DNA from: Congeria kusceri
Lineage: Eukaryota; Mollusca; Bivalvia; Myida; Dreissenidae
Assembly (NCBI GenBank): GCA_027627225.1
Contig: CM051029.1
Location: 4,393,283-4,457,282, forward strand
DNA: 64,000 nucleotides
Direction of reading: 5' to 3'
Numbering within the stretch: position 1 is the first letter of the stretch; each line of letters starts with the position of its first letter. Below, in pieces: positions 63,201 through 64,000 of the stretch. Made by a program: the position numbers and the translations under genes. Below the pieces are notes generated by a model. It did not search any database. It saw nothing but the letters and a program-made list of their open reading frames with translations, and was not told where the DNA came from.

Positions 63201-63299
63201 TCAAACGTGCCTCCCCTTCCTTTCCACTGAGTATTTCACCAGTGTATGTACATACAAATGCACCTTTTTCTATGTTGGCCTTCGCAAATACGCCAGAGC
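60118..63299 (-). CDS. KMT5A/SETD8-like SET-domain lysine methyltransferase (partial, two exons)
   Basis: Minus strand. Exon 63299-63143 (157 nt, phase 1 in, phase 2 out; acceptor CTTTTTTAG, donor GTAATT) encodes GSGVFAKANIEKGAFVCTYT, GEILSGKEGEARL and GPCYLYFFKANGKYL. Exon 60292-60118 (175 nt, phase 2 in, phase 0 out; acceptor TTTTAACAG, donor GTAAAC) continues CVDGTMSSCIGKYINDDHKK, PNCKVVLKRQDLAIFTI and GEELRYDYGDKESFWRK. The GxGVFA start, the CVD after the central Tyr/Phe strand, and GEELxYDYGD are SET signatures of the KMT5A (H4K20) type. The usual NHS of the cofactor loop reads NDD. The flanking 5' exons lie beyond 63.3 kb and a C-terminal exon should lie below 60.1 kb but was not found. 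Function would be histone or protein lysine methylation in the nucleus. Confidence 0.8.
60279..60388. repeat. Tandem duplication over the SET exon 2 acceptor
   Basis: Copies 60279-60335 and 60336-60388 are nearly identical; the second lacks one TTTA. Each contains the acceptor and first 14 nt of the exon, so a decoy acceptor lies at about 60350 on the minus strand, upstream of the real one. Confidence 0.85.
61280..62600. repeat. AGGTCA-rich tandem repeat in the SET gene intron
   Basis: Units of about 300 bp (the last about 145 bp) marked by 'agtaacagtgacctgacctttgaccccaggtcaat', 'atatgcacaactaga' and 'ggagatct' words; starts near 61288, 61734, 62039, 62332 and 62477. A perfect TGACCT-T-TGACCT direct repeat sits at 62206-62218. 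Small open frames inside are artefacts. Confidence 0.8.
63143..63299 (-). CDS. SET exon 1 (N-terminal half of the SET fold)
   Basis: Encodes the SET-I entry: GSGVFA (S-adenosylmethionine contact loop in SET enzymes), CTYTGEIL (the YxGE turn) and CYLYFFKANGKYL. Phase 2 donor pairs exactly with the T that starts the 60292 exon to rebuild the Cys codon of CVD. Confidence 0.8.
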
Positions 63300-63544
63300 C
63301 TAAAAAAGAACAAATTAATTTATCAACAAGATCATGATAGTCCGGTTTCATTCAGCTGAAACTATTCAAATAGAAGAGAACCATAATGTCCATGGATCGC
63401 TGACGTGAAACTAAGGCACCAAAACGTCTTGCTAAAGTGATTTGAAATAGAGCAGGATTTTATCTTTAGAGATCTAAAGATTTAGATCTTTTAAATGTAT
63501 TGCAAGACTGAAGACTCAGTGACCTTATTAGGTAATGTGCCAAA

Positions 63545-64000
63545 AAGATAACAAATTCAAAAACAAGAGTGTCCTTAGGACACCAGCGCTCGGCTGTCAA
63601 GGTTCTGTCCTAAGGATCAATGTGTGCAAGTATGAACAAAATCCATGAAGAAATAAAAAAGGTTATGGCCAATATTAAAGTTTTTTAACAGCGCAAATAG
63701 TACTCTATATTTAAGGTCATCTGAAGGTCAAGGTCAACACCTAATATGTCTGTTTAAAGGTCTTGTCCTAAGGATCAATGTGTGCAAGTATGAACAAAAT
63801 CCATCGACAAATAAAAAAGTTATAGCCAATATTAAAGTTTTTTGAACAGCACAAACAATGCCCAATATAAAGGTAATCTGAAGGTCAAGGACACTTTGCT
63901 ATATGTCTGTTCAAAGGTCCTTTCCTAAGGATCAAAGTGTGCAAGTATGAACAAAATCCATCAACAAATAAAAAAGTTTACGCCAATATTAAAGTGTTTT
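63545..64000. repeat. Tandem repeat of about 157 bp reaching the window end
   Basis: The word 'tcctaaggatcaa(t/a)gtgtgcaagtatgaacaaaatccat' occurs at about 63608, 63767 and 63924, with 'gccaatattaaagtttttt' and 'ctgaaggtcaagg' in each unit. About 2.7 copies are visible before the window ends. Confidence 0.85.

Noticed and set aside
63545..64000. CRISPR-like array
   Set aside because: Units are about 157 bp of diverging tandem repeat without short identical repeats and unique spacers; the genome is eukaryotic.

Overview
The window looks like AT-rich nuclear DNA from a bivalve mollusc. It shows multi-exon genes with GT-AG introns, long microsatellites, hairpin and inverted-repeat elements, and degenerate tandem repeats carrying AGGTCA and 'gtgacctagttttt'-type words that I associate with bivalve genomes. 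The bivalve assignment is an inference from repeat style and gene content. Nothing bacterial, viral or organellar was seen.

Main content: a cluster of immunoglobulin-superfamily (IgSF) receptor genes at different stages of life and decay. Gene X (minus strand, about 1.9-5.8 kb) has one extracellular exon, a stalk exon, two tandem transmembrane exons with the same reading phase, and a tyrosine-rich tail. Gene A (plus strand, about 7.8-15.0 kb) is the intact member. It has nine Ig-type exons, one fibronectin III (FN3) exon, one transmembrane exon and five small cytoplasmic exons. All junctions agree in phase. If the weakly supported first exon is right, the total is 1187 codons plus stop. Its tail carries an ITIM-like SHYEVL, several YExL/YExF-type tyrosines and a terminal EYVNM, which fits both the YxN (GRB2) and YxxM (PI3K) SH2-ligand patterns. 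Locus B (plus, 30.6-38.1 kb) is a same-orientation paralog with all nine Ig exons, the FN3, the TM and the last tail exon still recognisable, but broken by stops and frameshifts. Locus C (minus, 53.4-54.7 kb) keeps only Ig8, Ig9 and FN3 remnants and a chimeric exon. Locus D (plus, 49.75-50.38 kb) is a TM exon plus tail exon with its own YFNM motif. The set suggests birth-and-death evolution of an adhesion or immune-type receptor family.

The right end (60.1-63.3 kb, minus) holds two exons of a KMT5A/SETD8-type SET-domain methyltransferase gene, split by an intron filled with AGGTCA-rich repeats. An unrecognised open frame lies beside it at 59.7-60.0 kb.

Repeats: (TG)n at 0.77-0.88 kb; a 2.1-kb (AGT)n array inside a gene X intron; about 460 bp of (TTTA)n in the first intron of gene A; AGGTCA direct-repeat arrays at 20.0-21.0, 61.3-62.6 and 63.5-64.0 kb; a 1.34-kb inverted-repeat element with seven exactly 84-bp internal repeats at 39.06-40.40 kb; a 42-bp in-frame minisatellite at 49.14-49.36 kb; foldback elements at 6.24 and 17.25 kb; and several tRNA-like SINE-type remnants. 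The large stretches 15.6-30.5, 40.4-49.1, 50.4-53.4 and 54.8-59.7 kb show no gene I can support.
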